The notes under the pieces are model-generated. The model did not search any database. It was not told the DNA's origin and was given only the letters and a program-made list of their open reading frames with translations. The position numbers were made by a program, and so were the translations under genes. From Juglans regia (Eukaryota > Streptophyta > Magnoliopsida > Fagales > Juglandaceae), in contig NC_049901.1 in NCBI RefSeq assembly GCF_001411555.2, positions 11,170,681-11,234,680 on the forward strand: a stretch of 64,000 nt of DNA, written 5' to 3'. Below are positions 50,584 through 61,700 of the stretch, one piece after another; within the stretch, counting starts at the first letter, position 1, and every line of letters begins with the position of its first letter.

Positions 50584-51012
50584 ATCTCCACCTTGCAATT
50601 TTGGCTGATCCCACAGCCACGCTCTACCGCAATGAAGATCTTCATAACTTCTGCTATCATGCTCCACCATAAAAGTATACCCACTCAGAATAAACCAATT
50701 CCAAACATTTCAATTTCGACACATGTCAAAAATAACCTTACTAAAAAATTATGGTGCAGCTTCCTCGTTTGACTTTCTTGGAAGTTCATCAGCCATCGAC
50801 ATAAATTTCCACCACACCCTGCATTAATGCCAAACCAATGCCTGTGTGCAAACTTGTGGACTTGCTAACATTAACACATCCTCTATCATGACAACTTTGG
50901 GAATTAAAGGCATGCCATGAGAATGTACATGTCTCTTTAACAGACATCGTCTTCCATGGAGAAGGACACAATGTTAGTTTCATTACCAGTATCTCCATTT
51001 ACTGACTTGGAG

Positions 51013-51792
51013 CTACTTGCCGAACCTGCTCCTGCTCTTGGACAATTTTTCTTGATGTGCCCAGATTGTCCACACCCCCCAGCAGACTACTTTCATCTTC
51101 ATGGAGTTATTCTTCTTCCCATTACCAGCTACTACCAATGCTAAGTTCACAGGTAGACCATTTCTTCCACCACCTAGTCTTCTCTCTTCAGAAAAGAGTT
51201 TACTGGTAACCTCTGAAAAAATTATTTTCTCCTTCCCATGTATCAAAATAGGTTTCATATACTCATAGGAAGATGGAAGAGACCAGATGAGCCGCAAGGC
51301 TTGATCCTTATCATCAATTTTAACTCCAATAGATTCTAACTCAGAGACAATGCCATTGAGAACACTTAAATGATCTGAAATAGTCGTACCTTCACTTATA
51401 TGTAGTGTATGAAACAGCTCCTTCAGGTACACCCGATTTGAGACACCCTTTGTCTGATACAACTCTTCTAGCTTTTCCCAGAGTTCCTTTGCCGTAGATA
51501 TTCCATGTATATTTGCAAGAACATTTTTGGCCAAGCACAGACGTATCGCACTTGCTGCTCTCAAATCCAGATCTTCCCAATCTTCATCGCTCATTACAGA
51601 TCTGCTCTTTGTTTCATCAGTCACGCTAGTATCACTGTTGACTTCAGGGGTTGGTCTGTCCTTCAACGCCCTGTGTAATCCTGATTGAATCAAAACATCA
51701 TTGACTTGAACTTGCCACAAGCCAAAATTGATTCTCCCATCAAATTTCTCCACCTCATATCTGATAGAATTTGAAGCCTTACTTCTTGACAT
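51013..51792 (-). CDS. copia Gag, frameshifted before its zinc knuckle
   Basis: 259 codons from MSRSKASNSIRYEVEKFDG, with the UBN2-family core (NFGLWQVQVNDVLIQSGLHR, ELWEKLEELYQTKGVSNRVY, LNGIVSELESIGVKIDDKDQ, LPSSYEYMKP). The Gag capsid should package element RNA. Near the C terminus a run of six C on the plus strand (51075-51080) puts the CCHC knuckle in another frame, so the open frame ends in unrelated residues. One base fewer would keep the knuckle in frame. Whether this is a real mutation or a sequencing error in the homopolymer is open. Confidence 0.88.
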   Translation of the reverse strand: MSRSKASNSIRYEVEKFDGRINFGLWQVQVNDVLIQSGLHRALKDRPTPEVNSDTSVTDETKSRSVMSDEDWEDLDLRAASAIRLCLAKNVLANIHGISTAKELWEKLEELYQTKGVSNRVYLKELFHTLHISEGTTISDHLSVLNGIVSELESIGVKIDDKDQALRLIWSLPSSYEYMKPILIHGKEKIIFSEVTSKLFSEERRLGGGRNGLPVNLALVVAGNGKKNNSMKMKVVCWGVWTIWAHQEKLSKSRSRFGK

Positions 51793-52020
51793 TGCCTCGA
51801 TGAATTTTACCGTAGAAATGAATGGTACTCACTAAGTAAGTTTTCAGGAAAGATTATTCTTTCCTAGACAGAACTTCAAGGTTCTCAGGAAAGATTAGAG
51901 GGTCACACTGGACCACTTAAATACCAATCTCCTAGACAGAACCTCCTTAGACTGTACGTATCCACACTACCACACCAAAGCTCCACCTACCAAAAAGAAC
52001 CTAGTGGCTCTGATACCACT

Positions 52021-52443
52021 TGTTAGGAATTTGGACCTCCTAAATTCACCCCCTAGGATCCACCCTTTGGTGAAATATGAAGAAAAATAGAAAAATAATA
52101 ACAACACAAGAATTTACGTGGAAACTCCCAAAACAGAAGAAAAAACCACCAGATCCAGAGAAGAAAATACACTATGTGAAAAATTATTACAATCACACAA
52201 TTTTTCTCCTCACCCCATATGACACCCACAAAGCTTTCCCATTAGCAAAACTTTAACTCTCAGCTCTTTCTCTTTTACAAGAAAAAGCTAATAGAGGAAT
52301 TTTATTAGAATCACAAGTTACTAAATAAGCTTATGATTTGGTGTACTTTAACTAGAGGCTAAGCCCTCTTATTTATAGGCCATGGGCCTTGACTCCTCCA
52401 TCACTCCCCATCGATGTGAGACTCCAAAGGAGCTAACCCAACA
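52021..52443 (-). repeat. 5' LTR of gag-only copia
   Basis: 423 bp; partner at 50169-50583. The pair is highly similar, with scattered substitutions and a small indel near 52085. Confidence 0.92.
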
Positions 52444-52448
52444 ATATC

Positions 52449-53316
52449 TATTGTTAATTTATCATTTTTTTTTATTTGTTTATCATTTTAAATCGAAACA
52501 CTATGCTATTTTCAAGTTTGATTAGTGTTATTTATAAACCTCACGCATGGATCTAACGGTTGGGCTAATGTATGTCTACATCGCCCCCATAACATCCTTT
52601 CATTCAAGTACTCCAAGAATCATTTAACACTGCTTCTACTTTCAAACACAATAATTCTTCAACCATTGAGAAATAAATGAACTATTCACTGACCTATTTT
52701 TTGATAAGTTATTCACTGACATGGTTGATTAAGTGAATACAAACATTAGCCAAGGGTTCACTTCCATGTCTCAAAGAATGAAGCCAGAAACCTGAATCTA
52801 GTATATCAATCCCCACGTAAACATGAAACATCATCACTAGATCCAAGTTTCTGGTCGTCCCAAAATATAAAGGAGCCATACAGTCTACCATTTTCTCTAG
52901 TAATATCGAGAAAGCATCCTAAGAGTTATCATTAACTGCCGTCTCAATTTCATCATTTAGTACATTCTACTGCACAAGGCAAAGGTACGAGTGAATAGCC
53001 TCCATTACTTACTATAGAATAGCCCTACAGTCTACTGCATAAGGCAAAGATATCAGTGAATAGCCTCCTGATTCATGGTAAGTGATATACCTGAAAACTA
53101 AGTGCAAGAATGTCAATGCAGGTCGTGTTTTTTTTACAGAAAAACACAAACCTTCTCAAGATAACTCTAAACTTGCCCAAAAGAGACATACGTGCTGAAA
53201 ACCATATGAAAGGATGATGTAGTTCTGCATATGTATGACCAAAGGTATCACAAAGAACGTATCCTCATCTATTTGCCTCCATGTAGCAACAAGCTTGTCC
53301 AGGCCAACACATCCTA
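52449..53316. other. Unassigned stretch
   Basis: No gene or complete element seen. Small internal repeats around 'actgcacaaggcaaaggta' and 'actgcataaggcaaagata' (52969 and 53034). Confidence 0.45.
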
Positions 53317-53759
53317 TGTAACGCCCCAATAGAAGATCCAAATCACATGATCTATACTCTAAAAGGATTAGTCAATGATATAATTGAAACCTCATTGGAA
53401 CCTTATAAAGAGCAATAAATTCTCATTCCCAAATAATGTGGGATCTCATATATCACATACTCTTATCCATATCATATGAGGTATCACAATCTACCCTCAG
53501 ATTTTCGACATCCTCGTCGGGTCAGTCCATCGTAAATGACATGGTTCAAGTCCCACATTTCTAGTTGGGATAAGCTCTGATATAATTTGTAACGCTCTAA
53601 TGAAAAACCCAAACCATATGACCTATACTCCAAAATGACTAGTCAATGATACAATTGGAACTCCATTAGAACTTTATAAAGAGTAAAAACTTCTTATTCT
53701 CAAATAATGTGGAATCTCATACACCATCTACCCTTATCCTTATCACATGGGGTATCACA
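53317..53759 (-). mobile_element. TRIM (terminal-repeat retrotransposon in miniature)
   Basis: 443 bp with two 172 bp LTRs, 53588-53759 (5' on this strand) and 53317-53488 (3'). LTRs begin TGTGATACC and end GTTACA on the minus strand. A perfect 5 bp duplication tccta lies at 53312-53316 and 53760-53764. The 99 bp interior has a primer site ATATCAGAGC just inside the 5' LTR and a purine-rich GAGGGTAGAT just before the 3' LTR. No coding capacity. The LTRs have diverged noticeably, so it is not recent. Confidence 0.93.
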
Positions 53760-53764
53760 TCCTA

Positions 53765-54364
53765 GCTCTTATCTTGGTAGCAAGCAATATTAAGGCCAGT
53801 AGTAGCAAGCATTTCAGAATCCCTTCACTTAACAAAATCCATATAACTAATGTCCATGTCTTTTAGTTTCATTTTAAAGCTTGGTTTTGAGATTTTTGTA
53901 ACCTCCAAGCTTTTGTTTTGTGCAAGTATTCTTCCGCCAAAAGAGAGGTTAATCAATAAAATTGGGATGATATCCTCTCATAAAAAAAAGCTGGTCTATA
54001 TTTTTTCAATAAGCATGTTCGGTTTCTCCCTTGTTCCTACATGTCATGCTTCAGCATATGAAAACAATTTGGCCAAATGCTATATTTTTCTCATGATGAA
54101 AAGCAGTCTCATTTGAAAACTTCTCTAATCAGTTCGTTTATGCAAATTATGTTTTCATTGGTAGGGGTCCGAGGTTTAATAGAGGATCCATGCGTGTCAG
54201 TTTTATCGGTTCTTATTTCCCCATTTCACAGTTGGCAAATATACTCAAATCGCTTCTTCAACAATTATTGATAACACACGATTTAAGTCCGAAAATGCAG
54301 TGTGATTCTTCATTCAATAAACTATTTTCCACCAATCATTACAATCTCGAAACAAAAGCATGCA
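53765..54364. other. Unassigned stretch
   Basis: Short open frames only. Nothing recognised between the TRIM and the hAT element. Confidence 0.45.
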
Positions 54365-55067
54365 TAGGGGTGTAACCGGTTCGGTTTTGGATAAAATCTA
54401 GGACCAAACCGGTATGTATCGGTTTTGTATTTTTCAAAACCGATTACGCACCGGTTACCTTCCTAAACCGGTACTTTCGGTTTCCTGTCCGGTCCGGTTT
54501 TCTGGTTTTTTTAAAATGTAAATTTCACAATTTGTCATTAAAAATTTGTTTATAAAAAAAAATTGATTTAAAAAAAAACTGTTTTATACTTTTATTAATA
54601 TATTAGACAATATAATAGTATTAATATTAGACTATTACTATAGTTATAAGTTATATATTAGTATTAGTTATAAACTTTTAGTGATTTAGTATTAACATTT
54701 TATGTAATAATTTATAAATTATAATAAGAAATTATTTCATATATGAATATATATGTTATATATAAAATTTAATATAAAAATTTATAATTATACATTATAT
54801 ATAAAACTTATATATATTAATATTTAATATATAAAAAATATTTTGTATAAAACTTATATATAAAAATATTATTATTATTTTTTTAATCAACCGGTCCGGT
54901 CCGGTTCAGTCCGGTCCAAAAAATCTCGGAATCGGAATCGGACCAGAACCGACCGGTTTTTACATTTCACAAGCCTATTCCGGACCAGACCGGTTCAAAA
55001 CCAATAAAACCGGTCCTGTCCGATCCGGTCCTATTTTTCAATTTTCTGATTTAAGTTTACACTCCTA
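54365..55067. mobile_element. Non-autonomous hAT element
   Basis: 703 bp, left end TAGGGGTGTAA, right end TTACACTCCTA (one mismatch), flanked by a perfect 8 bp duplication agcatgca (54357-54364 and 55068-55075). Nearly the same sequence as 17734-18441 through the AT-rich centre, so the two are close relatives. Confidence 0.95.
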
Positions 55068-55150
55068 AGCATGCACATTACATCAACCGTACTCGACAAA
55101 ACCTTCACCCAAATGAACTTGGGTTGGCTCTAGACCGGCAATTAAACCAT

Positions 55151-55189
55151 GTAAGGAGATAGAGGGAGGGAGGGAGGGAGGGAGGGAGG
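55151..55189. repeat. (GGGA)n microsatellite
   Basis: About seven to nine GGGA units roughly 600 bp upstream of the VPS20 start codon. Confidence 0.85.
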
Positions 55190-55767
55190 AACCCCGCAGT
55201 CGAGGATTCCGTCGGAAGATTATTTCAGGGAGGTATTCTTTTTCATGGGGGGCGCGTACTACTTCTTTCTCTTCCCCCAAACCCCGATATGTCTTCTCTG
55301 TCGCTCTGCATGTGAGGAGAGAAACTACGGGCTGGAGAAACCGCACTCAAAAATATTATAAATAAAATTAAACATAGGAGAACTGGGGGCTTCGCTTCTG
55401 ACTGTTAGTTAAAGAGAATAAGAGGCTCGAGGAGGAAGACGACTTTCCACTTTGGGCTTTTTATTGTTATTGAGCAGGAAGGAACTTGGGTTTGGGCTTC
55501 GTCTTGGGCTCCAGAATCATACAATTTCAATTAGAATTAAAGATTGACGAAAGCATATTAGATCAAGATCATTCATATATACACATACATACGTACCTTA
55601 TAGACCTTGCAAGGGACTGGCTGAGTATGGACTATATTCAGAGGTAACAGCTCAGCTCGCCAGAGCTTCGTTGACAGACAGGAAGGAAGCTAGGATTTCG
55701 GGGCAGAGAATCATCTCTCTTAACCGGAAAAGCTTCGAAAACTCAACCAAAATCGGGATAGTAAAAG

Positions 55768-58700
55768 ATGGGGAATTTATTTGTGAAGAAGCCCAAGATC
55801 ACGGAAGTGGATCGAGCGATTCTCTCTCTCAAGACCCAGCGACGCAAGCTCGGCCAGTATCAACAACAGGTTCCCAAAAAAAAAAAAAAAATCCTTCACC
55901 TTCATCCTCTCTTTTTCCTTTCCCTCTCTAGTTTCTGACAGGAAATTTTTTTTTGGGGAATTCTACAGGTTTCAATTGGTTTTTTGCATGTGAAATTGAG
56001 GAACTAACATATAAGATTAAGTAAAAAATCGATAAAAAAAATTAAATATAATGAAAGCATAGTTATTTGTGTAAGAATAAGAGAAGTTGTAGAATATGCA
56101 TTAATTTACTAGTTTTCTTGTTGGGAAATATGGGGAACAAGTTGCAGTTGTATTTAGAGAAAACTAGTATGGAAGTTATGATTCTCGGGAAGATGACCTT
56201 GACCTGATAGATTCATCAGCCTTACATTGATTAGGTCCAAGAAAAGTTTGAACATTTCGTTTCATCGGCTTTTAGTTCCATCGCTCTTTATGTGATTCAT
56301 TGAAGGAAGCATTGTTACTACAACTATCCGTATTGTACTTATTTGTTCCCTAGATTAATCGGAGCCAAAGAAGATTGGCTTGCATGTATTTAAAAGAAGT
56401 GCGCTTTACTTGGATCAGACACATTCCTCGCCTTTGCTTCCACTTCACACTTGGGTTCGATGAGGCCTTTGCACTGACATGCATCTGGTGCTTTTAACAA
56501 CATTGACTTGCATACCTAGGTTTTTTACCTTTTTTTCTTAATATAATCTTGTTCCTTAAGTCGAAAAAAAAACAAAAACAAAAACAACACTGGCTTGCAG
56601 ACATGCATGCATTTGAATGTATTTGTTTGAACTTTAAGCTCCTCCATTGCAGCTACTACATATATGTATTTATTTATTTAAGTTTTTGGTGCTTTCATTG
56701 TTTGCTATTTTCTATACTTATCTAGCAGTTATTTATTTTGTCCAATTGGTTTTGTTCAATCAAACTGGCGTGGCAAATGAAATTATGCTGAACGCTGGAA
56801 AGATTTGCATTCGTCTCTAGCTTAGTTTCAATTATGCTCCATTATTTTGTAAACCATCGATCGGTGAGAAATTAACTACAGACTAGTGAAACATTATACA
56901 CTTGTTGCTGCAAGTTATATAGGAGTTAGATGTGACTTTTTTATTTTATGAGTAATACTCTTTTTCATCCTAATCCTTGCCATCCCCAATTACACATGGT
57001 GATGTGGCAAATTTCAAGCGGCTACCATTTAAGTGCTTAATAGACGAAACCACTTGAAACATGACACATTGCCAGGTGTGACTGGGATGACAGGATTTAG
57101 TATGAAGAGTAACATTCCTCTTATTTTTTTAATTATTTGTAAAGATTTTTGAATAATCTGGAACCTTCTAAAGGATCACTAATGAAAGTGTAGTTTAAAC
57201 TCATGTGCATATTCGTCTGACAAATTGCTTATGCTGCTTCCTTTTGTGATCCACCCCTTTCAGCTTGATGCTGTCATTGAAGCAGAAAAGCAAGCAGCAA
57301 GAGACTTGATTCGTGAAAAGAAGAAGGACAGGGCCTTGTTAGCATTGAAGAAGAAAAAGGCACAAGAAGAATTATTGAATCAAGTTGATGCCTGGCTTAT
57401 TAATGTTGAGCAACAGGTAACTATACTAATCTGCCTCTTACTTCTTCTATTCAAGATTTTTTTTTTCCTTACTTTTTTCCTCAGCAATTGTTCGCCCCAG
57501 GAGTTCTCCACTGATTCGGTCACTTTGCTAATGCGATAGAATGGGCTTGGATTTTTTTCTCTAACTTTAAACGAATGACCAGCGTTATGTTTTGGAGCTG
57601 CTCTTAAACTTCCTTTCAAGTTTTATGAGATTGTAAACTACGTTGAGAAAAAGAGATACTCAAACTTACATTCTGATTCAGTTGGCAGATATTGAACTGA
57701 CAAGCAAGCAGAAAGCTGTTTTTGATAGTTTAAAGGCTGGTAATAATGCTATTAAAGCTATACAAAGTGAGATCAACCTGGAGGATGTTCAAAAACTAGT
57801 GGATGATACCGATGAAGCAAAAGCTTATCAAGATGTAAGCTTGAAACTGCATCTTTTATTTTTCTGTATCTTTATACCGCATGGTTGAGAACAGCATATT
57901 GCTTAATGTTGGGTCTGGTAACTCTAAACGGTACATATCACCGACAAATGAGAAATGTTTTCTGTCATCTCTATAGAGCTTTAGTAATTGGTTTATTTTC
58001 TTTTGCTGCTCCAGCTTTGTTAGATTTAAGGACTGTATGTTTATATGGGTGAGGTTTTAAATCTAATTATTTTGGACTCTCTCTCTCTCTCTCTCTCTCT
58101 CCTTTGGGATAAAATTGTAGCGGCAACATCTTGGCAAGTCTTTGGTGCTTCTGTATACTGTTTATCATTATTTAGGTTAATTTTAGAAGCTTGAAAAGTA
58201 ATTTAACCAGTAACATGATTGCATATGATACAGTGTCTCCTTTCTTTTTGCCTTCTTTGTTTCTTTTCTTTCCTTTGCACACATTTACATTTTCCCTATA
58301 AGGGAAGCATGCGTGGAAATCATTCAAGCAGAAACCAGCACATGATTCAAGCAGAAAATAGCACATGATTAGCCTACAATTATGCTCAATCTTCTGTCAT
58401 AAAACTTGTATTAAAGCTGATTTTATTTCCTTAGTTGTATATTGTAACAGCAACTTAATTTCAGCATTACCGTTACTTAGTTTCTAAAAATAACTTGTGT
58501 ATTACTCTGTATATATTGGAAAATCTCTATCAATGAAATGTGTGGGAAACTATTCATTGAAATTCATTGGCAGTACCTTTTCTCTATATGGTATCAGAAG
58601 AGCCACTATCAAACGAGTCACCGATCCGAGTCACCACCATGTCTTCCTCCTCTGATCAAAACCCAAACTTCAACCTCAATACACAACCTCCTTCCGCAGC

Positions 58701-61700
58701 AGAAAAACCTCTCATTGCTCTCAACATCACTGCCCAAATAAATGAAAAGTTGACTCCCTCCACCTTTCCTCAATGGCGTGCTCAATTTGAAGCACTCCTT
58801 ATTGGCTACGATCTACTAGATTATGCCGAAGGCACCCTTCGGTGCCCCACTTCGGCTGGCACCGCTGCTGATGAGCTGCGCAAGATCCATTGGATCCGAC
58901 AGGATAAACTTATCCTAAGTGCCCTTCTAGCCTCTACAGCCCCGTCGATCACCCCACTCATTGCTACGGCAAAAACCTCCCATGAAGCTTGGAAAAAGCT
59001 CAACAATTTATACGCTAGTCGCTCACGCACTCGTGCTATGCAGTTAAAGGAGGAACTCACCTTAATCCAGCGTGGAAATCGGTCAATCACTGAGTATCTC
59101 CATGCGGTGAAGGCCTTGGCTGATGAAATAGCCATTATCGATCATCCAATTTCGGATGATGACCTAACCCTCTATGTATTAAATGGCTTAGGTCCAGATT
59201 TTCGGGAAATCGCAGCCCCCATCCGAGCCCGAGAATCCTCTCTCGCCTTTGAAGAGCTGCACGATCTGCTGGTTGGTCATGAAGCGTATTTGAGACGCTT
59301 GGAAGCTGCAACGCAGCACCTGGTCGCTTCCGCCAATTTCACGAAGACGAAGCAGTCCGCGCAAGGGGGAAATTCGTCGTGGTCCTCCAAGAAATCTGAT
59401 TCTTCTCGTGGGCCTCGCGGATCCAGCCCAGGTCAGGGCCCTCAACGTGATGGACGTCGCTCCAACGCAAACTCTGGCAGGCCCAATAACTCCACTCGCC
59501 GATACCAGCCCAAATGCCAACTTTGTGATCAGTTGGGTCACATTGCCAAAGCCTGTCCACAATTTAATTCACAGAATGTCTATCAATTGTGCCACAACCT
59601 CAAATGGAAAGGATAAAAATTGGTTGCTTGATTCGGCTGCTTCTCATAATATTACGGGTGATCTCTCCAATTTATCTCTTCATTCCGAATATGATGGAAC
59701 TGATGAAGTTCTTCTTGGTGATGGTTCAGGTTTGGCAGTCTCACACATTGGTTCTTTGACCTTACAATCTCCTCATCGCACCTTTATATTGCGTGATACC
59801 CTTTGTGTTCCTAATCTTTGCAAAAATTTAATTTCCGTTCATCATCTCACTAAACAAAATAATGTCTTTGTTGAATTTCACCCTTTCTATTTTCTTGTGA
59901 AGGACAAGATCACGGGGGCGATTCTACTAAAAGGAGCATGTAATAATGGCATTTACACCTTCCCGGAATCAATGGTGCCGTCACAAAAAGTTGCTAATGT
60001 GCATGAACGGACTTCTATTGATGGATGGCACAAGCGTCTTGGGCATCCTTCTCTTAAAATTGTCCATCATCTTGTTAAGAATTTTTCTCTTCCTACTTCA
60101 TCCAATAAAAAATTGTCGTCATTATGTTCTTCATGTTCTATTAATAAAGCCCATCAACACCCCTTTCGTGTCACTAGTCTTCAAAGTAATGAGCCACTTG
60201 ATCTTATTTACACCGATGTGTGGGGTCCCGCTAGTTATACTGGAATTGATGGCTCTCGATATTACCTTATATTTGTTGATCATTATACAAAATATATATG
60301 GTTTTATCCAATGGCCACTAAATCCGGTGTCTCTACTATTTTTCCGCACTTCAAAAAATTTGTTGAAAATCGCTTTCAAAAATCAATCAAAACCTTATAC
60401 TCCGACAATGGTGGTGAGTTTATTGCTTTAAAATCGTATCTCTCGCTTCATGGCATAACTCACTACACCACGGCTCCCCACACCCCACAACAAAATGGTG
60501 TTTCTGAACGTCGTCATCGACATCTTGTTGAAACGGGCCTTACCCTTCTTCATGATGCAAATCTTGATTTTTCGTATTGGCCCTATGCTTTTCAAACAGC
60601 TTCTTATCTCATAAATCGACAACCCACGCCTCTTCTTCAAGAAAAATCTCCCTTTGAAGCCCTTTTTGGTCAAACACCAAATTATTTAAAATTAAAAAAA
60701 TTTGGTTGTATTTGCTATCCTCTCACCCGAGCCTATAATTCAAACAAAATGCAGCCCAAATCAAAAGCATGTCTCTTCCTTGGCTATTCACCAATCCAAA
60801 ATGCATACAAGTGCTTTGAACCTCACACAAAAATTTTTTTTTTCTCACGGCACGTGCTGTTCGACGAGACCCAGACCCTCTCCTCACTTCATCAATGGAG
60901 CCCAGCACATCTTCATCATCGTCACCTCCGGAAGGTTCTCCTGCCATTGTTGCGTCCTCCTCAGGTAATTTCGGACCCTCTAGTTCTTCATTTCACAATT
61001 CCTTGCACAATCGTGATTTCAATTCATTAAACTTGCCGCCACACACTACTGATGCTTGCGTCGAACCCATTCAAGGTCCAAACCTTCTGTCATCCAACCC
61101 GAATGTCACAAACCCTCAACCCAATAACCCTTCCCAACGCACTCATACCAAGACCACAAGATCCATGAATCAGATTTTCAAACCCAAACAAACCCATACA
61201 GTGTCCAAATATCCTCTCCCCCCAATCATAGAACCAACGAGTGTGAGTCAAGCCGTGTCGCAACCTCACTGGCGTGAAGCCATGTCCAATGAACTCACGG
61301 CTTTAATGAAACATGGGACTTGGGATCTTGTTTTACCTCCTTTGAACTGTAAACCAGTGGGCTGTAAGTGGGTTTTCCGTGTAAAAAGAAAAGCCGATGG
61401 GTCAGTGGACAGATTTAAGGCTCGTCTAGTTGCCAAGGGCTACAATCAACGTCCTGGTGTTGATTACAAAGAAACCTTTAGCCCTGTTGTTAAACCAGCA
61501 ACTATTAGAGCTGTGCTATCTATTGCTGTCATGAATGGATGGGATTTGAGACGAATGGATGTCAATAATGCCTTTCTAAATGGTGATTTAACTGAAACTG
61601 TTTTTATGGCACAACCACCAGGGTTCAAAGATTTGTGCAAACCTCACCATGTTTGCCGACTGAGAAAGGCTATTTACGGGCTTAAACAAGCCCCACGGGC

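Larger units (their letters stand above)
50169..52443 (-). mobile_element. Non-autonomous Ty1/copia element carrying only gag
   Basis: 2275 bp. LTRs are at 52021-52443 (5' on this strand) and 50169-50583 (3'), termini TGTTGGG...CCTAACA. Perfect 5 bp duplication atatc at 50164-50168 and 52444-52448. The primer site (complement gctctgatacca at 52007-52018) matches initiator-Met tRNA. A purine tract AAGGTGGAGA precedes the 3' LTR. The interior of 1.4 kb has a gag frame but no protease, integrase, RT or RNase H, so it must have depended on a partner element. Confidence 0.95.

Noticed and set aside
55083..55346. 87-codon minus-strand ORF upstream of VPS20
   Set aside because: Partly encoded by the (GGGA)n repeat, no recognisable domain, no splice context.
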